Shown piece by piece: positions 55,939 to 64,000 of a stretch of 64,000 nucleotides of DNA (positions are counted from its first letter, which is position 1; every line of letters begins with the position of its first letter). A program made the position numbers and the translations under genes. This DNA comes from Streptomyces antibioticus. Its GTDB lineage: Bacteria > Actinomycetota > Actinomycetes > Streptomycetales > Streptomycetaceae. The stretch spans positions 3,226,645 through 3,290,644 of the forward strand of contig NZ_CM007717.1 of assembly GCF_002019855.1 (NCBI RefSeq), given 5' to 3'. A model generated the notes under the pieces. The model was not told the DNA's origin and did not search any database. It worked only from the letters and a program-made list of their open reading frames with translations.

Positions 55939-56568
55939 CTACGCCACGCTCAGATACCCCGCCACCCTCCGCTCCAGCCCCGCCCTCGCCTCCGGCCATT
56001 CCTCCGACGTCAGCGAGAAGATCGCGGAGTCGCGCAGGTGGCCGTCCTCGCCCGGGGCCCAGGAGCGGGACCAGTTGCGCAGGATGCCCTCGAAGCGGGC
56101 GCCGACGCTTTCGATCGCCGCGCGGGAGCGGAGGTTGCGGGCGTCCGTCTTGAGGTCGACGCGGGACACGCCCCACTCCTCGAAGGCGTGCCGGAACAGC
56201 AGCAGTTTGGCCTCGGCGTTCACTCCGGTGCCCTGGGCGGAGGGCGCGAGCCAGGTGAAGCCGACCTCGACGGCGTCCAGCCGGTCCTCGGACAGCCAGC
56301 AGCGCGGCTCCCAGTACGAGGTGGCGCCGACCGCCCGTCCGGTGGCGACCCGGATCTGGGCGTACGGCGCGAGCCGCCCCGTGGCCGCGCGGGCGAGCTG
56401 GGCGTCGATGTAGGCGTCCACCTCGTCGGCCCGGGGCACCCAGGTGAACGCGTACGTCCCCCGGTCCTCCTCCGCCGCCACCGCCAGATCGGCCGCGTGC
56501 CGGTGCTCCAGCGGCTCCAGGCGCACCAACTCGCCCTCCAGCACCGGCCCCCGCAGTATGAAACTCAC
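55939..56568 (-). CDS. GNAT N-acetyltransferase (RimJ/RimL-like)
   Basis: 209 residues, GTG start overlapping the EPSP-synthase stop (GTGA). Domain order: [57 protein letters not shown] (acetyl-CoA loop) and [17 protein letters not shown]. Acetylates a protein N-terminus or small amine. Translational coupling to an aroA-type gene is unusual and suggests a shared small-molecule pathway. Confidence 0.88.
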   Translation of the reverse strand: MSFILRGPVLEGELVRLEPLEHRHAADLAVAAEEDRGTYAFTWVPRADEVDAYIDAQLARAATGRLAPYAQIRVATGRAVGATSYWEPRCWLSEDRLDAVEVGFTWLAPSAQGTGVNAEAKLLLFRHAFEEWGVSRVDLKTDARNLRSRAAIESVGARFEGILRNWSRSWAPGEDGHLRDSAIFSLTSEEWPEARAGLERRVAGYLSVA

Positions 56569-57809
56569 CCGACGATGTCCTTCCTCAGCAGCGCGAACGC
56601 CTCATGGAAACCGGGGAAAGTCTTGCGGACGCACCCCGGGTCGTCGAACGAGATTCCCGGCACGCGCAGGCCCGTCACCGCGAAGGACATGACGATGCGA
56701 TGGTCGCCGTACGTCTTGATGTCCGTGCCCCTGGGGGTGCCGGGGCGGATCTCGATCCAGTCCGGGCCGGTCGCCACGTCGATGCCCAGGCGGCGGAGGT
56801 TCTCCGCGCAGGCGTCCAGGCGGTCGCACTCCTTCACGCGCGTGTTGGCCACGTCCTCGATGCGGACCGGCCCGGAGGCGAAGGGGGCGAGGGCGGCGAG
56901 GGTCGGCATGGTGTCGGAGATGTCGCGCATGTTGACCGTGAGGCCGCGGAGTTCGCCGGTTCCGGCGACCGTCGTGCCGTCCGCGCCGGTCTCCACCCGG
57001 GCGCCCATCCGCCGCAGCACCTCCACGAACCCCAGGTCGCCCTGGAGCGCGCCCCGGCCCAGCCCGGGCACGGTCACCTCGCCGCCGGTCAGCGCGGCCG
57101 CCGCGAAGAAGTAACTGGCGGTGGAGGCGTCGGGCTCGATCGCGTACGTGGTGGCCCGGTAGCCGCCCGGCGGGACGACGTACGTGTCCCCCTCGCGGCC
57201 GACCTCGACGCCGAACGCCCGCATCATCGCGACGGTGATCTCGACGTACGGCACCGAGACCAGGTCGGTGACGGTGATCCGCAGGCCGGTGCGGGTCAGC
57301 GGGCCGAGCAGCAGGAGCGCGGTCAGGTACTGGGACGACTGCCCGGCGTCCAGCACCACGTGCCCGCCCTCGACGCCCGCCGCGGCGACGGTCAGCGGAT
57401 GGTGGCCCTCCGCCTCCTCGTGCCGCAGGTCCACGCCGAGGTCGCGCAGGGCGCGGGTGAGCGGGAGGAGGGGGCGGCGGCGCATCTGCGGGGAGGCGTC
57501 GAAGCGGAACGTGCCGTGCCCGGCGGCGGCCAGGGTGGGCAGGAAACGGGCCGTGGTCGCGCCGTCCCGGCAGTACACGTCGGCCTCGGCGACCCCCGGG
57601 CCCTCCGGCCGCCCGTCGATCCGCCAGGCGTCCGGGGTACGGCCGATGCGGTAGCCGAGCCGTTCCAGTCCCTCGGCGAAGCCCTCGGTGTCGTCGGAGC
57701 GCAGGGGGCGCCGAAGGGTCGTCACCCCGTCGGCGGCGGCCGCCAGGAACAGGGCACGGGCGGTGATGGACTTGGAACCGGGGATGTCGACGAGGGCCAT
57801 GCCCCTCAT
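56565..57809 (-). CDS. aroA: EPSP synthase (3-phosphoshikimate 1-carboxyvinyltransferase) family
   Basis: 414 residues from ATG (MRGMALVD), or from a second ATG 9 nt on. EPSP signatures: [118 protein letters not shown] and [16 protein letters not shown]. It adds enolpyruvate from PEP to shikimate 3-phosphate. Some active-site motifs deviate (TARALF for the usual [13 protein letters not shown] for GNAGTxxRFL), so it may be a second, specialised copy. Neither shikimate genes nor a second aroA are in the window. Confidence 0.85.
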   Translation of the reverse strand: MRGMALVDIPGSKSITARALFLAAAADGVTTLRRPLRSDDTEGFAEGLERLGYRIGRTPDAWRIDGRPEGPGVAEADVYCRDGATTARFLPTLAAAGHGTFRFDASPQMRRRPLLPLTRALRDLGVDLRHEEAEGHHPLTVAAAGVEGGHVVLDAGQSSQYLTALLLLGPLTRTGLRITVTDLVSVPYVEITVAMMRAFGVEVGREGDTYVVPPGGYRATTYAIEPDASTASYFFAAAALTGGEVTVPGLGRGALQGDLGFVEVLRRMGARVETGADGTTVAGTGELRGLTVNMRDISDTMPTLAALAPFASGPVRIEDVANTRVKECDRLDACAENLRRLGIDVATGPDWIEIRPGTPRGTDIKTYGDHRIVMSFAVTGLRVPGISFDDPGCVRKTFPGFHEAFALLRKDIVG

Positions 57810-57841
57810 GATTCCGCCCGGGCCGGATCGAACGCGGAGCC

Positions 57842-57911
57842 GTCCGGGAAATGGACCCACCCAAGGCAGTGGACCCGTCCGGGAAGTGGACCCACCCACT
57901 GCAGTGGACCC
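57842..57911. repeat. 35-bp tandem repeat, two copies
   Basis: Two adjacent 35-nt units beginning GTCCGGGAA(A/G)TGGACCCAC. They sit upstream of the EPSP-synthase gene and past the stop of the TetR gene. The second contains the palindrome CCACTGCAGTGG at 57896-57907. Confidence 0.85.
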
Positions 57912-57938
57912 GACGCGCCCCATCCTCCGTCACCTCGG

Positions 57939-58676
57939 CTAGGAGCGCGCGGCGGAATCCACAAGGCCCTGGATGCCGTCGAGCACGCAGGTCAGGCCGA
58001 AGGCGAGCGGGTCCTCGTCGGTGGGGGCGAACGCTCCCTCGGCGACGGCGCGGGTCAGGGCCGGGAACCGGTCGGCGTGCCGGGTGAGTTGGTCGGCGGT
58101 GAGGCGGTCCCACTCCGCGTTCCCCTCCTCGGTGGTGTCGAGCGCCTCCTGGGTGAGGTTGCGGACCAGGCTCAGGACGAGGATGGCGGCGTCATGGCGC
58201 CGACGGGCGCTCAGCCCGGTCGGTTCGAGGGCGGCCAGGGCCGTGTCCAGCCAGGCCACCTGGTGCGGCCCCATGGCCTGTCGCCGTAGGCCCGTCGCGG
58301 TGAGGATCCAGGGGTGGGCGCGGTAGACGTCCCAGCAGGCGCGGGCCCATGCCTCCAGGCGGGGACGCCAGTCGTCCGGGGCGCGGCCGAGGTCGGGCGG
58401 GTCGCTGAGCACCGTGTCGACCATCAGGTCGATGAGGTCGGGCTTGCCGGGGACGTAGCGGTAGAGGGCCATCGTGGTGAGGCCGAGCGCCTCGGCGACC
58501 CGCTGCATGGAGAGGGCCTCCAGGCCCTCGCGGTCGGCGATCTCGATGCCGCGGCGGGCCACGTCGACCGGCGTGAACTTCGGCTTGGGTCCCCGCCGCG
58601 GCCGGTCGTTCCCGACGCCCCAGAGCAGCGCGAGGCTGGCGCCCAGGTCCCGGTCGTTCTCCTTGTTCGCCGGCAC
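57939..58676 (-). CDS. TetR-family regulator
   Basis: 245 residues, GTG start. HTH region (about 34-80): GPKPKFTPVDVARRGIEIADREGLEALSMQRVAEALGLTTMALYRYVPGKPDLI, followed by a TetR_C-type (PF02909) domain, DWRPRLEAWARACWDVYRAHPW. Divergent from an alpha/beta hydrolase with two operators between. Likely represses that hydrolase and itself. Confidence 0.92.
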   Translation of the reverse strand: MPANKENDRDLGASLALLWGVGNDRPRRGPKPKFTPVDVARRGIEIADREGLEALSMQRVAEALGLTTMALYRYVPGKPDLIDLMVDTVLSDPPDLGRAPDDWRPRLEAWARACWDVYRAHPWILTATGLRRQAMGPHQVAWLDTALAALEPTGLSARRRHDAAILVLSLVRNLTQEALDTTEEGNAEWDRLTADQLTRHADRFPALTRAVAEGAFAPTDEDPLAFGLTCVLDGIQGLVDSAARS

Positions 58677-58721
58677 GGACCGGCCCCCTTTCCTGTTGCC
58701 GCCGTTGCCAACCCTCCAGCG

Positions 58722-58768
58722 ACTGTGTATAACTTACACAGTAATTAATCGTGTAGCACGTACACAGT
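58722..58768. promoter_or_regulatory. Two TetR operators between regulator and hydrolase
   Basis: First: ACTGTGTA-N5-TACACAGT (58722-58742), a perfect 8-bp inverted repeat. Second: GTGTA-N5-TACAC (58751-58765) with the same half-site and extended right arm TACACAGT, centres 26 nt apart. The region between is AT-rich, unlike its surroundings, and so probably carries the promoters. Confidence 0.85.
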
Positions 58769-58809
58769 TTATGCCTCGTAGCCGTCGTAGCTGCCTCTGG
58801 AGGGTTCCC

Positions 58810-59889
58810 ATGCTCGCTGCCGTCATCTCCGCCACCGCCGGTGCCACGGTCGCCGCCCCCGTGGCCGGCCTCCTCGCACAGCGCGCGATCGTCCGCTCCC
58901 GTCATGCCCGCGGCCTGCGCATCACCGGCAGCCGGGGCATCGACGCGCAGGACTTCGTGCGGATCGGCGGGCTGGAGCAGTGGATCTCCGTGCGCGGCGA
59001 GGACCGCGCCAACCCGGTCGTCGTGGAACTGCACGGCGGTCCGGGCTCGTCCAACGCGATCCTGACCGGCGTCTCCCGCGCCTGGGAGCGGCACGTCACC
59101 CTGGTGCGCTGGGACATGCGCGGCACCGGGAAGACCCTGCGCCGCTCCGGCGCCGACGGTCAGGGGGAGCTGTCGTTCGGCCGGCTGGTGCGGGACGCCG
59201 TGGAGGTGGTGGAGCACGTACGGGAGCGCCTGGGTGTGCAGCGGGTCGTACTGCTGGGCTGCTCCTTCGGCAGCGCCATAGCCATGCGGGTCGCGCGCAG
59301 CCGTCCCGATCTGGTCGGCGCGTACGTCGGGACCGACCAGAAGATCTTCGACGGCGGCCGGGACACCTCCGACTACTTCGCCGCGCTGGACCGTCTGGAG
59401 CGGGCGGGGAAGAAGAAGGAACTCGCCGTCGTCCGGGAGATGGGACCGGACCAACGGGCCTGGAGCGCCGAGCAGTTCAGCCACTTCAGCCGCTTCGCCT
59501 CCGCCACCGATCCGCACACCTTCGCCGCGATGAAGTCCGTGGTGATGAAGTCGCTGTGGTACTCGCCGCTGCACTCGCTGCGCGAGATCGTCACCTTCTT
59601 CAAGAGCTTCATGGTCTCCGCCGCCGTGCTGCCGGGCACCGCGCGCCTCGACGACCGGGCGGACGGCACCCGGTTCGACGTGCCGTTCTTCGTCGTCCAG
59701 GGCGCGTGCGACCTGGTGAACACCCCGACCCGTGCCCGCGCGTTCTTCGACGACGTCCGGGCGCCGGTCAAGGAGTTCACCCTGATCGAGGACGCCGGTC
59801 ACTTCGCCGTCTACCGGCGGCCCGACCTCTTCCTGGACCTGCTGCTGACCCGCGTGCTGCCCACGCTGCCGGACGCGGTGCGGCGGTAG
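58810..59889 (+). CDS. Alpha/beta hydrolase (proline iminopeptidase-like)
   Basis: 359 residues, ATG with GGAGGG 5 nt upstream. A hydrophobic N-terminal segment (AAVISATAGATVAAPVAGLLA) may anchor it. Catalytic features: oxyanion HGGPGSS, nucleophile GCSFGS, acid near QGACDLVNTP and EDAGHFAVYRRP for the His. Close in form to prolyl iminopeptidases and related hydrolases. Probably controlled by the divergent TetR. A longer frame upstream starts within the operator region. Confidence 0.85.
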   Translation: MLAAVISATAGATVAAPVAGLLAQRAIVRSRHARGLRITGSRGIDAQDFVRIGGLEQWISVRGEDRANPVVVELHGGPGSSNAILTGVSRAWERHVTLVRWDMRGTGKTLRRSGADGQGELSFGRLVRDAVEVVEHVRERLGVQRVVLLGCSFGSAIAMRVARSRPDLVGAYVGTDQKIFDGGRDTSDYFAALDRLERAGKKKELAVVREMGPDQRAWSAEQFSHFSRFASATDPHTFAAMKSVVMKSLWYSPLHSLREIVTFFKSFMVSAAVLPGTARLDDRADGTRFDVPFFVVQGACDLVNTPTRARAFFDDVRAPVKEFTLIEDAGHFAVYRRPDLFLDLLLTRVLPTLPDAVRR

Positions 59890-59890
59890 T

Positions 59891-60829
59891 TCAGCCGGAG
59901 GACGACGACGTTCCCGCCTCCGACAGCTCATCGGTCCGGGCCGACGGCGTCCGCCCGGACGGTGCCGGCTTGCGGCCCGGCAGTGTCACCGACGTCAGCG
60001 CCACCCCCGCCACCAGCAGGACCGCCGCGCACCAGCGCAGGCCCGTCACCGGTTCGCCGAGGAGGACGGCGGCCGAGGTCATGCCGAAGACCGGGACCAG
60101 GAGGGAGAAGGGGGCGACCGTGGAGGCGGGGTGACGGCGCAGCAGCCAGCCCCAGGCGCCGAAGCCGAAGACCGTGGTGACCCAGGCGACGTAGACGACC
60201 GTGCCCGCGCCCTGCCAGTCCAGTCCCCGCAGCGCGGCCAGGTCGCGTTCGGGGCCCTCCGTCAGCAGGGAGAGCGCGAGCAGCGGCAGCACCGGGACCG
60301 TGCTCACCCAGACCATGAAGTTCAGGGCGTCCGGGGGTGCCGCCTTGCGGGTGAGGACGTTGGAGACGCCCCAGCAGGCCGCCGCGGCGACGACCAGCGC
60401 GAACGCGCCGAGCGGGCCCGAGGAGCCCTCGTCCACGGCCGCCACCGCGATCCCGGCGAGGGCGACGGCCATGCCCAGCAGCCTCACCCGGGTGGGCCGT
60501 TCGCCCAGCACGGCGAAGGCGACGGCCGCCGTGAACACCGACTGGATCTGGAGGACCAGGGAGGACAGCCCGGCCGGCATCCCGGCGTCCATCCCGACGA
60601 ACAGCAGCCCGAACTTGGCCACGCCCAGCACCAGTCCCACGGCCACGATCCACTTCCACGCCACCTTCGGGCGGCCCACGAGGAACACCGCGGGCAGGGC
60701 GGCCACCAGGAAGCGCAGGGCGGAGAAGAGCAGCGGCGGGAAGTGGTCGAGGCCGATCTCGATGACGGTGAAGTTGACGCCCCAGACGGCGGCGACACAG
60801 ACGGCGAGGGCGAGGTGGGCGGGTCTCAT
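59891..60829 (-). CDS. EamA/DMT-family transporter
   Basis: 312 residues, ten helices in two EamA repeats: LALAVCVAAVWGVNFTVIEIGLDHFPPLLFSALRF and FALVVAAAACWGVSNVLTRKAA. Typical of inner-membrane exporters of amino acids or other metabolites. Ends with a Ser/Gly-rich tail. Divergent from a LysR gene by 88 nt, the standard LysE/DMT regulator arrangement. Substrate unknown. Confidence 0.88.
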   Translation of the reverse strand: MRPAHLALAVCVAAVWGVNFTVIEIGLDHFPPLLFSALRFLVAALPAVFLVGRPKVAWKWIVAVGLVLGVAKFGLLFVGMDAGMPAGLSSLVLQIQSVFTAAVAFAVLGERPTRVRLLGMAVALAGIAVAAVDEGSSGPLGAFALVVAAAACWGVSNVLTRKAAPPDALNFMVWVSTVPVLPLLALSLLTEGPERDLAALRGLDWQGAGTVVYVAWVTTVFGFGAWGWLLRRHPASTVAPFSLLVPVFGMTSAAVLLGEPVTGLRWCAAVLLVAGVALTSVTLPGRKPAPSGRTPSARTDELSEAGTSSSSG

Positions 60830-60917
60830 GCGTCGAGGATCACGCGCCGGGACCGTGAAGCACCAGCGATGATTACTGCACGGTCGGATGTAGCGATGCT
60901 GAAAGAAGGTGGGTCCC

Positions 60918-61832
60918 GTGCTCGATCTCCAGCGGCTGCGCGCCCTGCACGCCGTCTCCGTCCACGGCACGGTCGGGGCGGCCGCCGCCGCGCTCGGCTA
61001 CACGCCGTCCGCCGTCTCGCAGCAGATCGCCAAGCTGGAGCGGGAGACCAGGACGGTCCTGCTCGAACGGGAGGGGCGCGGTGTGCGGCTCACCGCGGAG
61101 GCGCTCCAACTGGTCGACACGGCAGAGCAGTTGCTGTCGATCGTGGAGCGGGCGGAGACCGCGCTGGAGGAGCGGCGCGGGGTGCCGGCGGGGCGGCTGA
61201 CGGTGGCCGCGTTCGCGTCGGCGGCGCGGGGTCTGATGCCCGCCGTCCTCGCCGACCTGGCCCGGCGGCATCCGGCCCTCGACGCCCGCCTGACGGAGGT
61301 CGACCCGCATCTGTCGGTCGGACTGGTCGCCCGGGGCGCGCTGGACCTGGCCGTGGCGCACGACTGGGACATCGCGCCGCTGCCGGTGCCGCCGGGCGTC
61401 GAGCAGGCGGTCATCGGGGACGACCCGTGCACCCTGCTGGTCCCCGAGGCGCACCCCTTCGCCGGGCGGGCGTCCGTACGGCGGGAGGAGCTGGGCGGCG
61501 AGCGGTGGGTGTGCCAGCCGCCGGGGCGGGTCTGCCACGACTGGCTGGTACGGACCCTGCGCGCGGCCGGGCACGAGCCGGACATCGTCCACCAGGCCGA
61601 CGAGAACCCGACCCTGGTCGCCCTGGTCGCCGCCGGTCTGGGCATCGGGCTCATCCCCCGCCTGGGCCGCGGGCCGCTCCCCGGCGGTGTCGTCGAGGTA
61701 CCCCTCGACCCGGCCCCGGTCCGCCGCCTGTACGCCCTGTGGCGCACGGGCGCCGCGGGTCGCCCGTCGATCACGGAGACGGTACGGGTGCTGCGCGAGC
61801 AGTGGCCGAAGGTGACGGCCGCCGCTCTCTGA
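60918..61832 (+). CDS. LysR-family regulator
   Basis: 304 residues. GTG start (VLDLQRLRALHAV) with AAGGTGG upstream; an in-frame GTG 9 nt earlier is less likely. HTH: LRALHAVSVHGTVGAAAAALGYTPSAVSQQIAKLERE; effector domain RLTVAAFASAARGLMPAVLADLARRHP. Divergent from the EamA transporter, which it probably controls. Confidence 0.92.
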   Translation: MLDLQRLRALHAVSVHGTVGAAAAALGYTPSAVSQQIAKLERETRTVLLEREGRGVRLTAEALQLVDTAEQLLSIVERAETALEERRGVPAGRLTVAAFASAARGLMPAVLADLARRHPALDARLTEVDPHLSVGLVARGALDLAVAHDWDIAPLPVPPGVEQAVIGDDPCTLLVPEAHPFAGRASVRREELGGERWVCQPPGRVCHDWLVRTLRAAGHEPDIVHQADENPTLVALVAAGLGIGLIPRLGRGPLPGGVVEVPLDPAPVRRLYALWRTGAAGRPSITETVRVLREQWPKVTAAAL

Positions 61833-62206
61833 CACCTCGCCGATCCCTCGGAAAGACACCCCACCCGCCCCACCGGGCACCCCCTCACCAACTTCGGGGA
61901 ATCCGCCCGGACCGGGAACCCGGTCCCCGCCCCGCTCGTCCAACCCGCAAGCTGTCGGAACGAGTCACCGCGGTGCGGTGTCGGCCCTCGCTGCTGGCTG
62001 CGATCGCTGACCCACCCTCTCCGCCGCACCGCGCCCGGCGGCCCCCGCCGCCATCGGCGCGCCCCCTCCCTGCGCCGGTGGCGGCCCGCCGTACGCCCGT
62101 GGCGGCGCCCCCGCCAACGCGCCGACGGCGGTCCCGCCAATACGCCGTCGGCGGCCCCGCACCGGGTACCGTGCGCCACCGGAACCCCTCCGGAAGGAGC
62201 CCGCAC
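61833..62206. other. Intergenic region with stem-loop
   Basis: About 370 nt without a supported gene. CGCCGACGGCG/CGCCGTCGGCG (62122-62132 and 62145-62155) form an 11-bp stem with a 12-nt loop. The right end carries the GH3 gene RBS (GGAAGGAG). Confidence 0.5.
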
Positions 62207-64000
62207 GTGCCCCCACACCGCGCCGCCCTCCCCCGACGCGCCGTCCTCGCCGCCAGCGCCGGGGTCACCGCGGCCCTCGCCGTCGGCGGAGCGGCCCGCG
62301 CGGACGACCGCCGCACACGCGCCCTCCTCACCGCCATGACCCTGGAGGAGAAGGTCGGGCAGGTCTTCGTCGCCCGGGTCTACGGCCACTCGGCGACCGC
62401 CCCCGACCAGGCCGACGTGGACGCCAACCTCGCGGAGATGGGCGTCCGTACGGCCGCCGAGCTGGTCGCGCGGTACCGGGTCGGCGGCATCATCTACTTC
62501 ACGTGGGCGCACAACACCCGTGACCCGCGTCAGATCGCCGGGCTGTCCGACGGCATCCAGCGCGCCTCCCTGGGGCTGCCGCGCGGGCTGCCGGTGCTGA
62601 TCTCCACCGACCAGGAGCACGGCATCGTCTGCCGGGTGGGCGCCCCCGCCACGCTGTTCCCCGGTGCCATGGCCCTCGGCGCCGGCGGTTCGCGCGCGGA
62701 CGCGCGGCAGCTCGGCCGGATCGCCGGGCGGGAGCTGCGCGCCATGGGCATCCGGCAGAACTACTCCCCCGTGGCCGACGTCAACGTGAACCCGGCCAAC
62801 CCCGTGATCGGCGTGCGCTCGTTCGGCGCCGACCCGGCCGCCGCGGCGCGCCTGGTGGCCGCCGAGGTGCGCGGCTATCAGGCGTCCGGAGTGGCGGCGA
62901 CCGCCAAGCACTTCCCCGGGCACGGCGACACCGCCGTGGACAGCCACACCGGCTTCCCGGTCATCACGCACACCCGTGCGGAGTGGGAGCGGCTGGACGC
63001 CGTCCCGTTCCGGGAGGCCATCGCGGCCGGCGTCGACTCGATCATGACCGGGCATCTGCTGTTCCCGTCCCTCGACCCCTCCGGCGACCCGGCCACCCTC
63101 TCCCGCCCGATCGTCACCGGCGTCCTGCGCGAACAGCTCGGCTACGACGGGGTGGTGGTCACCGACGCCCTCGGCATGGCGGGCGTGCGCACCAAGTACG
63201 GCGACGAGCGGGTGCCGGTGCTCGCGCTGAAGGCGGGCGTGGACCAGCTCCTCGACCCGCCGGACCTCGCCGTCGCCTGGAACGCCGTCCTGAACGCCGT
63301 ACGCGACGGTGAACTCACCGAGGAGCGGCTCGACTCGGCGGTGCTGCGGATCCTGCGGCTCAAGGAGCGGCTCGGGCTGCTGGACGAGCCGTACACGGAC
63401 CCCGCCGCCGTGTCCCGGGTGGTGGGCCGGCGTACGCATCGGGCCGCCGCCGACCGGATCGCCGAGGCGACCACGACCCTGCTGGTCGACGAGGGTCCGG
63501 CAGGACCGACGCTGCCGCTCGCGCCGCGCACCCACCCCCGCCTGCTGGTCGTCGGCGCCGATCCGGCCTCCCCCTCCGGCACCACGGGCCCGCCCACCAC
63601 CGTGCTCGCGGACGCGTTCACCGAGCTGGGCTTCACGGCGACCGCCCTGTCCACCGGCACCGCCCCGACGGCCGAGGCGGTCGAGCGGGCGGTGAGAGCC
63701 GCGTCCGGCGCCGACGCGGTGGTCGTGGCGACGTACAACGTCACCGCGGACAGCCCGCAGCGCACACTGGTGCAGCAACTCGTCGCGACGGGGCGGCCGG
63801 TGGTCGCGGTCGCGGTGCGCAATCCGTACGACGTCGCCCAACTGCCCGGCGTGCACGCCTTCCTGGCGGCGTACTCCTGGACCGACGTCGAACTCCGCGC
63901 CGCCGCACGGGTGATCGCGGGGACGGCGGCGCCGCGCGGACGGCTGCCGGTGCCGGTGCGGCGGGCCGACGACCCGGAGCAGGTGCTGTACCCGGTCGGG
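62207..64000 (+). CDS. GH3-family beta-N-acetylhexosaminidase (NagZ-like), partial
   Basis: GTG start with GGAAGGAG 7 nt upstream; 598 codons to the window edge, where the gene is cut. N-terminal RRAVLAASAGVTAALAVGG is Tat-like. Residues ~40-380 are a GH3 barrel: VGGIIYFTWAHNTRD, ISTDQEHGIVCRVG, YSPVADVNVNPANPVIGVRSFG, TAKHFPGHGDTAVDSHTGFP (catalytic loop) and the nucleophile Asp of VVTDALGMAGV. A GH3_C-type region follows. The KH(F/S)PGHG(D/x)T motif is that of beta-N-acetylglucosaminidases, involved in cell-wall or chitin fragment breakdown. Confidence 0.9.
   Translation, partial: MPPHRAALPRRAVLAASAGVTAALAVGGAARADDRRTRALLTAMTLEEKVGQVFVARVYGHSATAPDQADVDANLAEMGVRTAAELVARYRVGGIIYFTWAHNTRDPRQIAGLSDGIQRASLGLPRGLPVLISTDQEHGIVCRVGAPATLFPGAMALGAGGSRADARQLGRIAGRELRAMGIRQNYSPVADVNVNPANPVIGVRSFGADPAAAARLVAAEVRGYQASGVAATAKHFPGHGDTAVDSHTGFPVITHTRAEWERLDAVPFREAIAAGVDSIMTGHLLFPSLDPSGDPATLSRPIVTGVLREQLGYDGVVVTDALGMAGVRTKYGDERVPVLALKAGVDQLLDPPDLAVAWNAVLNAVRDGELTEERLDSAVLRILRLKERLGLLDEPYTDPAAVSRVVGRRTHRAAADRIAEATTTLLVDEGPAGPTLPLAPRTHPRLLVVGADPASPSGTTGPPTTVLADAFTELGFTATALSTGTAPTAEAVERAVRAASGADAVVVATYNVTADSPQRTLVQQLVATGRPVVAVAVRNPYDVAQLPGVHAFLAAYSWTDVELRAAARVIAGTAAPRGRLPVPVRRADDPEQVLYPVG

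Overview
The window is from a Streptomyces-type actinomycete chromosome. Very high GC, frequent GTG starts, many ATGA/GTGA stop-start overlaps, and genes for the sporulation surface proteins (chaplins and rodlins) all point there. From memory, the gene order (chaplin, sugar-polymer genes, long chaplin, short chaplin, rodlins, inositol genes, copZ-copA, citrate synthase, RecD) matches the S. coelicolor stretch from about chpF to citA; this was not checked by search.

Layout. 1-1800: end of a VKOR-family gene, a DUF5949 gene, a small secreted protein and a short chaplin. 2295-11892: a tightly coupled exopolysaccharide operon (two GT4 glycosyltransferases, a polyprenyl-phosphate sugar transferase, a Wzy-like polymerase, a MurJ/Wzx-like flippase, a NodB deacetylase, a Wzz-like protein and a FemAB/GNAT-like acyltransferase), followed by a secreted GH26 glycosidase and an ATP-grasp ligase. 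14565-17739: aerial surface genes, namely a sortase-anchored chaplin with a long repeat region, a short chaplin and three rodlins, several with sigma-BldN-like promoters. Chaplins and rodlins thus bracket the polysaccharide operon, which suggests, without proving, a role in the hyphal or spore surface.

17764-24445: a VWA lipoprotein, an ABC permease, an unusual single-chain alpha/beta-hydrolase-ABC-ATPase fusion and an amino-acid permease. 24702-31881: a myo-inositol catabolic operon (iolC, a Cgl0158-type aldolase, iolB, iolD, iolA) divergent from a TIM-barrel iolE-like gene, with a GntR-type operator between them. 32225-39410: a small HTH protein, a zinc alcohol dehydrogenase, a divergent MMPL exporter/TetR pair with clear operators, and copZ-copA behind a CsoR operator. 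39411-40059 is a large intergenic stretch with several hairpins and may hold an RNA. 40060-44953: citrate synthase, RecD2, a small secreted protein and a Nudix hydrolase.

45130-52083: a probable carbohydrate-catabolic locus (TIM-barrel isomerase, DUF993 protein, Gfo/Idh/MocA oxidoreductase; LacI repressor, S1-domain protein, second TIM-barrel isomerase) with a LacI operator and a striking 39-bp minisatellite. 52156-64000: exporters, LysR and TetR regulators with divergent targets, a second-type EPSP synthase with a GNAT partner, hydrolases, and a GH3 beta-N-acetylhexosaminidase that runs off the window.
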